This document shows, one piece after another, positions 9,733 to 17,590 of a DNA stretch of 64,000 nucleotides. The notes under the pieces were generated by a model that made no database searches, was not told the origin of the DNA, and was given only the letters and a program-made list of their open reading frames with translations. Made by a program: the position numbers and the translations under genes. Location: NCBI GenBank assembly GCA_031263035.1, contig JAISGP010000079.1, forward strand, positions 1-64,000, read 5' to 3'. Position 1 is the stretch's first letter. Every line of letters starts with the position of its first letter. Origin of the DNA: Lachnospiraceae bacterium (lineage in GTDB: Bacteria > Bacillota > Clostridia > Lachnospirales > Lachnospiraceae).

Positions 9733-9795
9733 AAATTGAATTATCAATATAGATATAACTAATCAGTGAAATCTATTTTTGATAATTCAATTTTT
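9733..9795 (+). terminator. Terminator after valS
   Basis: A perfect 15-bp inverted repeat (9733-9747 with 9779-9793) has a second, inner complementary pair around ATAGAT/ATCTAT. It is followed by a short T run. Confidence 0.7.
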
Positions 9796-9884
9796 AATGA
9801 AAAAGGTTTTATTAAAATTGCTATTATATTATAATTCTTTGGTTAGATTTTAAATGGAAATGAGAAGAAAAAATATAATAGAAA

Positions 9885-12071
9885 TTGCGGGGTGTTAATA
9901 CGAAGCTACATAAAATTTCAAAAGAAGAAATACATCAGTTTATGGCTGATAGAGAAAAAAGAAAAGCAAGAAGAAAGCTAAAACATGAAAATTCTGAATT
10001 ATATGAAAAGATGCAACCAATTTATGCTATGGGTAATAGATTTTCTTTTCCGCTACAGTTTTTATTAGCATTTTTTGTTAACTTTATTATAGAAACAGTT
10101 TCAAGACATTCACCTATATTGGCTGTGAATTATTTAATAAAAACCCCACTAGTTTTTTTATATAATACATTTTTGATATTTTTAACTTATATTATAGTCT
10201 ATTTCTTTAAAAGAAGAATATTTGCAAGGGTTATGATTAGTCTTTTTTGGCTGGTTCTTGGAGTTGCAAATGGAGTTTTGCTTTTGAAGAGAGTTACACC
10301 TTTTAATGCTCAAGACTTAAAAGTTGCCAAAGATGGTTTAGCTGTTATAAATAATTATTTTAATTTTACGGAGATTGTTTTATTATTAGTGATTTTATGT
10401 CTTTTAGTTATTGGTATTGCAATCTTATTTAAAAAGGCAGCTAAGTATCAAGGAAAACTTAGAAGAGTATTTTATATTATCGGTTTAGCAGCAATTATTG
10501 GATTGTTTTCCATTACCACTACAAGAGCAATTGATAAAAGAGTTATCTCTACTTACTTTGGTAATATTGCATTTGCATATGAAGATTATGGATTACCATA
10601 TTGCTTTTTTACTAGTTTAGTGAATACAGGTATTAAAGAGCCAGATGGTTATTCAAAGAAGGCTATTGATGATATTACAAACAATGGAAATCTTGTTAAA
10701 AATGTAAAGGTAACTGGAAAAGGAAAACAAAAACCTAACATAGTAGTGGTACAGCTTGAATCTTTATTTGATATTGATGATGTAGAATGGCTTCAAACAT
10801 CTATGGATCCACTACCTAATCTTCATAAACTGGCTAAAAATTATTCTAATGGCTATTTAAAAGTTCCAACTGTAGGAGCCGGTACTGTAAATACAGAATT
10901 CGAAGTTCTTACAGGAATGAATTTAAGATATTTTGGACCGGGAGAATATCCATATAAAACGATACTAAAAAAGGAAACAGCTGAAAGTGCTGCTTCAGTT
11001 TTAAATCGAATGGGTTATAAAAGTGAAGCGATTCACAATAATACAGGTAATTTTTATAGTCGTTCAACAGTATTTGATAATCTTGGCTTTGATAGTTTCA
11101 CAAGTAAGGAACTTATGAATGTACTTAGTACAACTCCAATGGGATGGGCAAAAGATTCTATTCTACCGGGAGAGATTACTAAAGCCATGGATCAAACCAG
11201 TGAAAAGGACTTTGTTTTTACTATATCTGTTCAAAGTCATGGGGATTATCCGGATAAACCAACTTTAGATAATCCTAGAATTAAAGTTGCAGGAGCAGCA
11301 ACTGAAGAAGAAAACTATAAATGGGAATATTATGTTAATCAAATATATGAAGTTGATCAATTCGTAGGAGAATTAATTAATGATATTAAAAAAAGAAATG
11401 AGCCTACAGTTGTAGTTTTCTATGGTGATCATTTGCCAACTATGGGCCTTGAAGCTAAGGATTTAAAGAGTAGATATACTTTTAATACTAATTATCTAAT
11501 TTGGGATAATATGGGATTAAAACAAGAAGATAAGAACATAGCCTCATATCAGCTCATGTCAGAAGTTTTTAAGAAGATTGGATATAATGCCGGAACTTTC
11601 TTTAAATATCATCAAGAGAGACAAAAGACTAAGAATTATTTGCCTGATTTAGAATTACTTCAGTATGACGTACTATATGGTAAAAAGTATGCCTATGATA
11701 AATTTGATCCATTACCTACACCTCATATGGTTATGGGACTGGATAATGTAACATTATCCACAGCCACTCCAAGTAAAGATGATGAAAATACAATTATAAA
11801 TGGAGCATATTTTACAAAATATAGTAAGGTTTACGTTAACGGTAAGCGACAAGAAACAACATTTTTAAATGATACCTTACTTATGCTACCTAAGTATAAA
11901 GTTAAAGATGGAGATAAAATTACAGTTGCTCAAATGGGAAGTAGTAATACATTCTTTAGAGTATCATCAACATATAATTACCATAAGGGTGGACTTTATA
12001 TTATAAAAGATACTGAAATGAAACAAGGAGTTTCATGGAGTAAACAACCAAATGCGAAAGCGTTACAATAA
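9885..12071 (+). CDS. LTA synthase family protein (membrane phosphoglycerol transferase/sulfatase fold)
   Basis: This protein of about 728 residues has an N-terminal part with about five membrane helices (residues 45-70, 80-105, 110-135, 160-180, 195-215) and an extracellular sulfatase-fold domain of the LtaS type. LtaS builds polyglycerol-phosphate lipoteichoic acid from phosphatidylglycerol. Metal and catalytic landmarks are present: VVVQLESL near 287-294, the TVNTEFEVLTG region with the presumed nucleophilic Thr, SVQSHGDYP near 448-456, and FYGDHLP near 511-517. The start is uncertain: TTG 9885 has only a weak RBS, and ATG 9942 is an alternative. A C-terminal extension of about 130 residues follows the catalytic core. 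It could be LtaS itself or a related phosphoglycerol transferase. Confidence 0.85.
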   Translation: MRGVNTKLHKISKEEIHQFMADREKRKARRKLKHENSELYEKMQPIYAMGNRFSFPLQFLLAFFVNFIIETVSRHSPILAVNYLIKTPLVFLYNTFLIFLTYIIVYFFKRRIFARVMISLFWLVLGVANGVLLLKRVTPFNAQDLKVAKDGLAVINNYFNFTEIVLLLVILCLLVIGIAILFKKAAKYQGKLRRVFYIIGLAAIIGLFSITTTRAIDKRVISTYFGNIAFAYEDYGLPYCFFTSLVNTGIKEPDGYSKKAIDDITNNGNLVKNVKVTGKGKQKPNIVVVQLESLFDIDDVEWLQTSMDPLPNLHKLAKNYSNGYLKVPTVGAGTVNTEFEVLTGMNLRYFGPGEYPYKTILKKETAESAASVLNRMGYKSEAIHNNTGNFYSRSTVFDNLGFDSFTSKELMNVLSTTPMGWAKDSILPGEITKAMDQTSEKDFVFTISVQSHGDYPDKPTLDNPRIKVAGAATEEENYKWEYYVNQIYEVDQFVGELINDIKKRNEPTVVVFYGDHLPTMGLEAKDLKSRYTFNTNYLIWDNMGLKQEDKNIASYQLMSEVFKKIGYNAGTFFKYHQERQKTKNYLPDLELLQYDVLYGKKYAYDKFDPLPTPHMVMGLDNVTLSTATPSKDDENTIINGAYFTKYSKVYVNGKRQETTFLNDTLLMLPKYKVKDGDKITVAQMGSSNTFFRVSSTYNYHKGGLYIIKDTEMKQGVSWSKQPNAKALQ

Positions 12072-12092
12072 TAAAAGAAGGGAAGATTTAAA

Positions 12093-13493
12093 ATGAATTA
12101 TTCATATACACAGGCAATTGAATACATATTAAATCTTCCCAAATTTACTATAAAACATCCTTTATCTCATACAAAGGAATTTATTAAAAGACTTGGTAAT
12201 CCAGCCTTTGAAAAGAGGATAATTCATATAGCTGGTACAAATGGAAAAGGCAGTACATGTAGGTATATGGAAACCTTACTTCTAAAACGAGGTTCCAAGG
12301 TTGGCTCCTTTTTTTCGCCTCATCTTATTAAAGTTAATGAAAGAATAAGGATAAATGGAATTGATATATCAGACGAAGATTTTACGAATGCCTTTAATCA
12401 AGTACTTCCAATTGCTTTAGAAATGGAAGAAGAAAAGCTAGGTCACCCTTCATTTTTTGAATTTTTATTTGGGATTTTTCTAAAAGCTATGTATTCATCT
12501 CCAGTAGAATATCTTATTTTGGAAACAGGACTTGGTGGACGATTAGATGCAACGAATATTTTCTCAAAGCCTATAATAACTATAATTACATCAATTGGTT
12601 TAGATCACACAGCTATCCTAGGAGATACAATTTCTGAAATTGCAAATGAAAAAGCAGGGATAATTATGCCAAATGTTCCAGTGATTTTTGATGGAAGTAA
12701 TATAGAAGCAAATAAAGTAATAGAAAAGGTTGCAAATGAGAAAAATTCAAACACTTATTTAAGTCTACATCATAAAATTAACAAGATAAAAGATTTATTA
12801 TATATAGAAAACAGTGAAAATAAATTAGATGAAAATTACATTAGTAATGGGAATGAAGAGGTAATAGTTCCTAATGATTTTGCTCTATTAAATACTTTTA
12901 TCCAACAATTAAAATTAAAACAAAAAGGTATATATCAGAAAAATAATTTGAGTTTAGCAATAGCAGCAATTTACTTGATTTTTGGTAAGGAAGATTTTTT
13001 ACATAATAAAATTAAGTATAAAAATGTTCTTGAAAATTTTGTTTTTCCCGGACGAATGGAAGAAATAAAGCCTCATATATTTGTTGATGGAGCCCATAAT
13101 CCGGAAGCTATTAGAGGATTTGTTGAAACAATAAAAGATTTGGATACATATGAGAAAGCGAAACAAATAATTATTTTTTCTAGCTTAAAAGATAAAGATT
13201 ATAAAACTATGATTTATAATTTGTTAAAAGATAAAATTTTTGACTACTTTATTTTAACGGAAATTCCTGATGGAAGTAGAACGTTATCTGTTTCTATTAT
13301 CGAAGAAACTTTTTACAATACTATAAATTCCATATATAATAGTAAGGAGAAAACCCCACAGGTTATTTCCACTAAAAATATAAGGGATGCATTTGCAAAA
13401 GGTGAAAAGTATATACAAGAAAAAAATGATAAATGTGATTTATACATAATAGGATCTTTATATTTAGTTGGAGATATTAAACAATTGTTGTAG
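12093..13493 (+). CDS. folC: Bifunctional folylpolyglutamate synthase/dihydrofolate synthase
   Basis: This 466-residue Mur-ligase-family enzyme adds glutamate to dihydropteroate and to folates. The P-loop IAGTNGKGST is at about residues 46-55, a conserved LETGLGGRLDATN is near 142-154, and SIGLDHTAILG is near 167-177. The Mur-type HNPEAIRGF motif comes near 333. It follows the LTA synthase gene by 21 bases and precedes a 44-residue ORF by 8 bases, so the cluster is probably cotranscribed. The RBS AAGGGAAG is well placed before ATG 12093. Confidence 0.93.
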   Translation: MNYSYTQAIEYILNLPKFTIKHPLSHTKEFIKRLGNPAFEKRIIHIAGTNGKGSTCRYMETLLLKRGSKVGSFFSPHLIKVNERIRINGIDISDEDFTNAFNQVLPIALEMEEEKLGHPSFFEFLFGIFLKAMYSSPVEYLILETGLGGRLDATNIFSKPIITIITSIGLDHTAILGDTISEIANEKAGIIMPNVPVIFDGSNIEANKVIEKVANEKNSNTYLSLHHKINKIKDLLYIENSENKLDENYISNGNEEVIVPNDFALLNTFIQQLKLKQKGIYQKNNLSLAIAAIYLIFGKEDFLHNKIKYKNVLENFVFPGRMEEIKPHIFVDGAHNPEAIRGFVETIKDLDTYEKAKQIIIFSSLKDKDYKTMIYNLLKDKIFDYFILTEIPDGSRTLSVSIIEETFYNTINSIYNSKEKTPQVISTKNIRDAFAKGEKYIQEKNDKCDLYIIGSLYLVGDIKQLL

Positions 13494-13501
13494 GAGGTAT
13501 T

Positions 13502-13636
13502 ATGTTAGATTTTGAAGAAGAATTAAAGAAATTTAAACCAATGTTAGAAGTTGAAGATATTGAAGCTGCTGTATATCAAGAAGATATGACTGATATGAAA
13601 GATATAATAAAAGAAGTTATTAAAGAGACGAAATAG
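13502..13636 (+). CDS. Small conserved-looking acidic protein (44 aa) between folC and the TPR gene
   Basis: This 44-codon ORF starts eight bases after a perfect TAGGAGG RBS and ends one base before the next gene's ATG (TAG, T, ATG). The peptide begins MLDFEEELKKFKPMLEVEDI and is acidic and probably helical, with no signal or membrane segment. The strong RBS and tight packing argue that it is translated. I recall similar short ORFs beside folC in Lachnospiraceae, but no function is known to me. It may couple translation of the TPR gene or bind a partner protein. Confidence 0.75.
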   Translation: MLDFEEELKKFKPMLEVEDIEAAVYQEDMTDMKDIIKEVIKETK

Positions 13637-13637
13637 T

Positions 13638-14975
13638 ATGAATTATAAGCAGAAATTAAAACATCAGTCTGACGGCTGGTATAATGATGGACTTAAAAGG
13701 GCAAAAATTCATGATTTAACCGGTGCCATTAGTTCACTGAAAAAAAGTTTACAATATAATGGTTCAAATACTCCGGCAAGGAATTTACTGGGGCTTGTTT
13801 ATTATGGAAGAGGCGAAATTGTTGAGGCTTTAGTTGAGTGGATATTAAGCAAAAATTTGCAAGTATCTGATAACATTGCCAATTATTACATAAAGAATAT
13901 TCAAGAATCAAAAGAAGAGCTGGAAATCGCTAATAATGCTATTAAAAGGTACAATCAGGCTCTTAATTATGCAAATGAGGGTTCTGAAGACTTGGCTGTA
14001 ATTTATTTGCAAAAAGTTATAGATACAGGTGTTTCTTTTGTAAAAGCCTATCAACTTTTAGCTTTGTTATTTATAGATAAAGGTCAATTAAAGAAGGCGA
14101 GGAAACTTTTAAAGCTTGCAAATAAAATTGATAAAACAGACCCAATCACACTAGAACTTTATCATGAGCTTCACCTTAGCAGTAGAAGAAATCAGGGTAG
14201 ACTTAAAGAAAATAATAATATGCCTGAAGCGGTGACAGGAGAACATGCTATAGAATATAAGGTGGGTAATGAAACGATTATTCAACCCAAGCAGAATTAC
14301 TTAAAGTCTACTGTAAAAAGATTAGATATTGGCAATATAATTATTGGAATGATTTTAGCCAGTTTGATTATGGTTTTCCTGATTTTACCTCAGGTTACAA
14401 AGTTAAATAATGAGAAAACTAATAAAGATATTATTAATCTTAGCGATCAAATAGAAGTAGATAAATCCCAGATTGCGGCTATGAAAACTCAGTTAGAGGA
14501 ATATCGAGCTAATGATGCCTCTACTAAATCAGAAACCAAATCAAATACAGGTGTAAAAGATAGTTATGAGCTACTTATGTCAGTGAATACTCATTTTGCA
14601 GCAAATGATATGAGTGATAAGGATATGGTAGCAGACTTAATTAAGATAAATAAAAGTGCTCTTGGAGAAGATGGATTAGCAATATATAAAAAAATAACTG
14701 ATGAAGTGTATCCTAGATATTCATCAAGTCTTTATGGTGAATGTCAAAGCTCTTATGAAAATGGCAATTATGATAATGCTAAAACCTCATTAGAGATAAT
14801 ATATAAAATTAATCCAAATTTAGACAATGGTAATGCTATGCTTCTTTATGGGAATACATTAGTCAAGCTTAATCAAACAAAAGAGGCTAAAGTTATACTT
14901 AATGAAGTTATAGAAAAAAATAAGGGAACTGATGCAGGGACAAAAGCAACTGAAGAATTATCAAAATTAAAATAA
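13638..14975 (+). CDS. Membrane-anchored tetratricopeptide-repeat protein
   Basis: This 445-residue protein has an N-terminal set of TPR-like helical pairs (about residues 10-185; for example LGLVYYGRGEIVEALVEW and LLALLFIDKGQLKKARKL). A single membrane helix at about 233-254 follows, then a coiled-coil stretch (260-290), a Ser/Thr/Lys-rich linker, and a second TPR-like block at the C-terminus (360-445). It is probably a bitopic scaffold with TPRs on both sides of the membrane. It directly follows the 44-residue ORF, and both appear coupled to folC. The function is unknown; cell-envelope assembly is a guess from the LTA synthase neighbour. Confidence 0.8.
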   Translation: MNYKQKLKHQSDGWYNDGLKRAKIHDLTGAISSLKKSLQYNGSNTPARNLLGLVYYGRGEIVEALVEWILSKNLQVSDNIANYYIKNIQESKEELEIANNAIKRYNQALNYANEGSEDLAVIYLQKVIDTGVSFVKAYQLLALLFIDKGQLKKARKLLKLANKIDKTDPITLELYHELHLSSRRNQGRLKENNNMPEAVTGEHAIEYKVGNETIIQPKQNYLKSTVKRLDIGNIIIGMILASLIMVFLILPQVTKLNNEKTNKDIINLSDQIEVDKSQIAAMKTQLEEYRANDASTKSETKSNTGVKDSYELLMSVNTHFAANDMSDKDMVADLIKINKSALGEDGLAIYKKITDEVYPRYSSSLYGECQSSYENGNYDNAKTSLEIIYKINPNLDNGNAMLLYGNTLVKLNQTKEAKVILNEVIEKNKGTDAGTKATEELSKLK

Positions 14976-15027
14976 TGAGCAATATGATAATTAAATATTG
15001 TATACAATTTTATATAAAAAAAATTCT

Positions 15028-15068
15028 AAATTTCTTACATGTTCTGTAGATTTTAGAGAAATTTTTAT
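15028..15068 (+). terminator. Weak candidate terminator after the TPR gene
   Basis: An 8-bp perfect inverted repeat (15028-15035 with 15057-15064) has a 21-base loop and a following T-rich stretch. The long loop makes it a weak call. Confidence 0.35.
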
Positions 15069-15085
15069 TAAATACAGAATTATTG

Positions 15086-15114
15086 TTGTAATTAGTTGTT
15101 TAAAATGTGATAAT
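15086..15114 (+). promoter_or_regulatory. Predicted promoter of the Na/phosphate symporter gene
   Basis: TTGTAA at 15086-15091, a 17-base spacer and GATAAT at 15109-15114 lie about 65 bases before ATG 15178. No clear Pho box is visible. Confidence 0.45.
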
Positions 15115-15177
15115 TCCATAGGTGTGGGTTTAGTAGAAAATTATTTTTTACAAATCAATTTCTTAGGAGGAAATTAG

Positions 15178-16812
15178 ATGTCTTACTTAAATATAATTTT
15201 GCCATTTGTTGGTGGCTTGGGAATGTTCATCTACGGTATGCAGATTATGGCGTCAGGTCTTGAAAATGCTGCAGGAAATAAGATGAAATCAGTTTTGGAG
15301 GCTCTTACTAAAAACAAGCTTATGGGAGTTCTACTAGGAGCTACTGTAACTGCCATTATCCAAAGTTCATCAGCTACAACTGTAATGGTAGTTGGTTTTG
15401 TAAATGCAGGTATCATGAACTTAGTTCAAGCCATGGGTGTTATTATGGGTGCCAATATTGGTACTACAGTTACTGCTTGGTTAGTTTCTGCAAATGAATG
15501 GGCAAAGTTTTTAAGCCCAGAAAAATTAGCTCCGATAGCTATTATGGTTGGCGTTATTATTCTATTAATGGCTAAAAAAAGTTCAGCAAAAGAAGTTGCC
15601 AGCATAATTATTGGTTTTGGATTACTTTTTATAGGTATTCAAACTATGTCTGGGGCTGTTGCTCCTCTTAAGGAATCAGAAGGATTTAAAAGTATCTTTG
15701 TAACTCTTGGAGTAAATCCATTTCTCGGAATATTAGCAGGTGCTTTAGTTACAGCTATAATTCAAAGTTCATCTGCTTCAGTAGGTATCCTACAAAGTTT
15801 AGCTGCTGTAGGACTTGTTCCATTTAATGCGGCAATATATATTATTATGGGACAAAACATCGGTACCTGTGTTACAGCTCTTCTTTCAAGTATTGGAGCA
15901 AAGAAAAATGCCAAAACTGCTGCTTTTATGCATTTAACTTTTAATATTGTAGGAACGGTAATATTTACTGTATTTGCAATAGTGTACTTTAAAGTAATAA
16001 ATCCGGCTATGGGATTAGGGTCAATTAATCAAACAGAGATTTCTTTAGCTCATACAGCCTTTAATATTGGTACTACTGTAGTTTTATTCCCATTATCAGG
16101 ATATATTATTAAAATAGCTAAGAAAATTACCGGTTATCAAGAAAATACCTATGATGAAAGTAAGGTTCTTTTAGATGATCGTATGCTTGAAACTCCAAGT
16201 ATTGCAGTTCAAGCAGCTTTTAGAGAAACACTTCGTATGGGAGAAGTTGTTAAACGTGCTCTTGAAAAATCTAAGGATTTATTATTTACAAGAAATAAAG
16301 AAGATATTGTTCTTATAAAAGAGGACGAACATATCGTAGATAAACTTTGTTCTGGTATTTCAGATTATGTTATAAAAGTTAGTTCTTTGAATATAAGCGA
16401 AGCAGAGCATCAAACTGTTGCTCACCTTCTGCAAGTGCTTTCTGACATGGAGAGAGTAAGCGATTATTGTGAGAATATAACAGAGTTTACAGAACATCTT
16501 ATAGATAAAAAACTTAAATTTACAGAAGTAGCTTCTACTCAATTAAAAGAGATGGGTGAAGTTATCAATGAAAGTTATGTATTAGCTCTTGAATGTTTTG
16601 AAGGTAATGATAAAGAAATTGCTACTAAGGTTATTGAAAAAGAAACTAGAGCAGATGATCTGGAGATTACAATAAGAAGTAAACATATAAAACGTCTTGC
16701 AAGTGGTGAATGTGATTCTGAAGCTGGTGTAGTATTTTTAGATGCTCTAGTATGTTTTGAACGTATTTCAGACCATGCTAGAAATATTGCCGAAGAAGTT
16801 TTAGAAAAATAA
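15178..16812 (+). CDS. Na/Pi cotransporter family protein with C-terminal PhoU domain
   Basis: This 544-residue membrane protein belongs to the NptA/YjbB group of sodium-phosphate symporters. Two inverted halves each carry the QSSSA signature (about residues 61-65 and 197-201), with hydrophobic helices through residue about 320. Glycine-rich GANIGTT and GQNIGTC motifs follow each one. Residues from about 345 to the end form two PhoU-like helical repeats, which in related proteins regulate transport. It could import or export phosphate; the direction cannot be read from the sequence. An AGGAGG RBS precedes ATG 15178, and a strong terminator follows. Confidence 0.88.
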   Translation: MSYLNIILPFVGGLGMFIYGMQIMASGLENAAGNKMKSVLEALTKNKLMGVLLGATVTAIIQSSSATTVMVVGFVNAGIMNLVQAMGVIMGANIGTTVTAWLVSANEWAKFLSPEKLAPIAIMVGVIILLMAKKSSAKEVASIIIGFGLLFIGIQTMSGAVAPLKESEGFKSIFVTLGVNPFLGILAGALVTAIIQSSSASVGILQSLAAVGLVPFNAAIYIIMGQNIGTCVTALLSSIGAKKNAKTAAFMHLTFNIVGTVIFTVFAIVYFKVINPAMGLGSINQTEISLAHTAFNIGTTVVLFPLSGYIIKIAKKITGYQENTYDESKVLLDDRMLETPSIAVQAAFRETLRMGEVVKRALEKSKDLLFTRNKEDIVLIKEDEHIVDKLCSGISDYVIKVSSLNISEAEHQTVAHLLQVLSDMERVSDYCENITEFTEHLIDKKLKFTEVASTQLKEMGEVINESYVLALECFEGNDKEIATKVIEKETRADDLEITIRSKHIKRLASGECDSEAGVVFLDALVCFERISDHARNIAEEVLEK

Positions 16813-16838
16813 ATAGTTTAATTAATATCAATTTTTAA

Positions 16839-16881
16839 TAAACCGTTTAAACCGAAAATTTGGTTAAAACGGTTTATTTTT
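16839..16881 (+). terminator. Terminator after the Na/phosphate symporter gene
   Basis: A 15-bp stem with one mismatch (16839-16853 with 16862-16876), an 8-base loop and a T run form a strong hairpin. It directly precedes the promoter of the next gene. Confidence 0.8.
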
Positions 16882-16889
16882 ATATATTT

Positions 16890-16919
16890 TTGACATATTG
16901 TAGTAAGAAATAGTATAAT
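16890..16919 (+). promoter_or_regulatory. Predicted promoter of the NiaR-like repressor gene
   Basis: Consensus TTGACA at 16890-16895 and consensus TATAAT at 16914-16919 are separated by 18 bases, about 45 bases before ATG 16964. Confidence 0.65.
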
Positions 16920-16963
16920 CATAGAAGGTGAAATTATGTTCATATATACAAGGAGATGAATTG

Positions 16964-17485
16964 ATGGAAGGTGAAGCAAGAAGACAAAAAATAATGGAAA
17001 CTTTAGAATTAGCTACAGAACCTATTACAGGTACTGATTTTAGTGGTACTTTAGGAGTTAGCAGACAAGTAATAGTACAAGATATTGCTTTACTTAGAGC
17101 TACCAATAAAAATATTCTTTCAACAAATAGAGGATATGTGCTTTTTAAAACAGGAAGTGAAAGAGGTATTTTTACTAAAATAATTCACGTTAAACATAAT
17201 GATAATTTAATGAGAGAAGAATTATATGATATAGTAGATGTTGGTGCAAGAATTAAAGATGTTATTATTGAACATGAAGTATATGGGCAGATTTCTGTGG
17301 ATCTTGTTATTAATAATAGACGAGATGTAGATGATTTTATGGATAAAATAAATCATGGAGAAGCTAAACCATTAAATCTTCTTACTGGAAATAATCATTA
17401 TCATACAATAGAAGCAGATAACGAAATGATACTTGAAAATGTAGAAAAGATTTTAGAACAATCAGGTATTTTAATAAGAGATTAA
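16964..17485 (+). CDS. niaR: HTH / 3H-domain transcriptional repressor (NiaR-like)
   Basis: This 173-residue regulator has an N-terminal HTH_11 winged helix (residues about 5-60, with GTDFSGTLGVSRQVIVQDIALLR) and a C-terminal 3H domain named for its conserved histidines. Here these include the HVKH segment near 77-80 and the NHYH segment near 146-149. NiaR of this family represses niacin uptake and NAD synthesis genes with nicotinic acid as corepressor and needs a metal ion. I start at ATG 16964, eight bases after AAGGAG, not at the in-frame ATG 16928. No NAD gene is adjacent, so its targets must lie elsewhere. Confidence 0.85.
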   Translation: MEGEARRQKIMETLELATEPITGTDFSGTLGVSRQVIVQDIALLRATNKNILSTNRGYVLFKTGSERGIFTKIIHVKHNDNLMREELYDIVDVGARIKDVIIEHEVYGQISVDLVINNRRDVDDFMDKINHGEAKPLNLLTGNNHYHTIEADNEMILENVEKILEQSGILIRD

Positions 17486-17590
17486 AAATACAAATACTTA
17501 TAGATATATAAAGTTTAAAATAGAAGTATAACTTAAAAAGTTGTTTTAATTTGTTGAAAAATATGATTGCAAATGAAGAGTGGCTATAAA

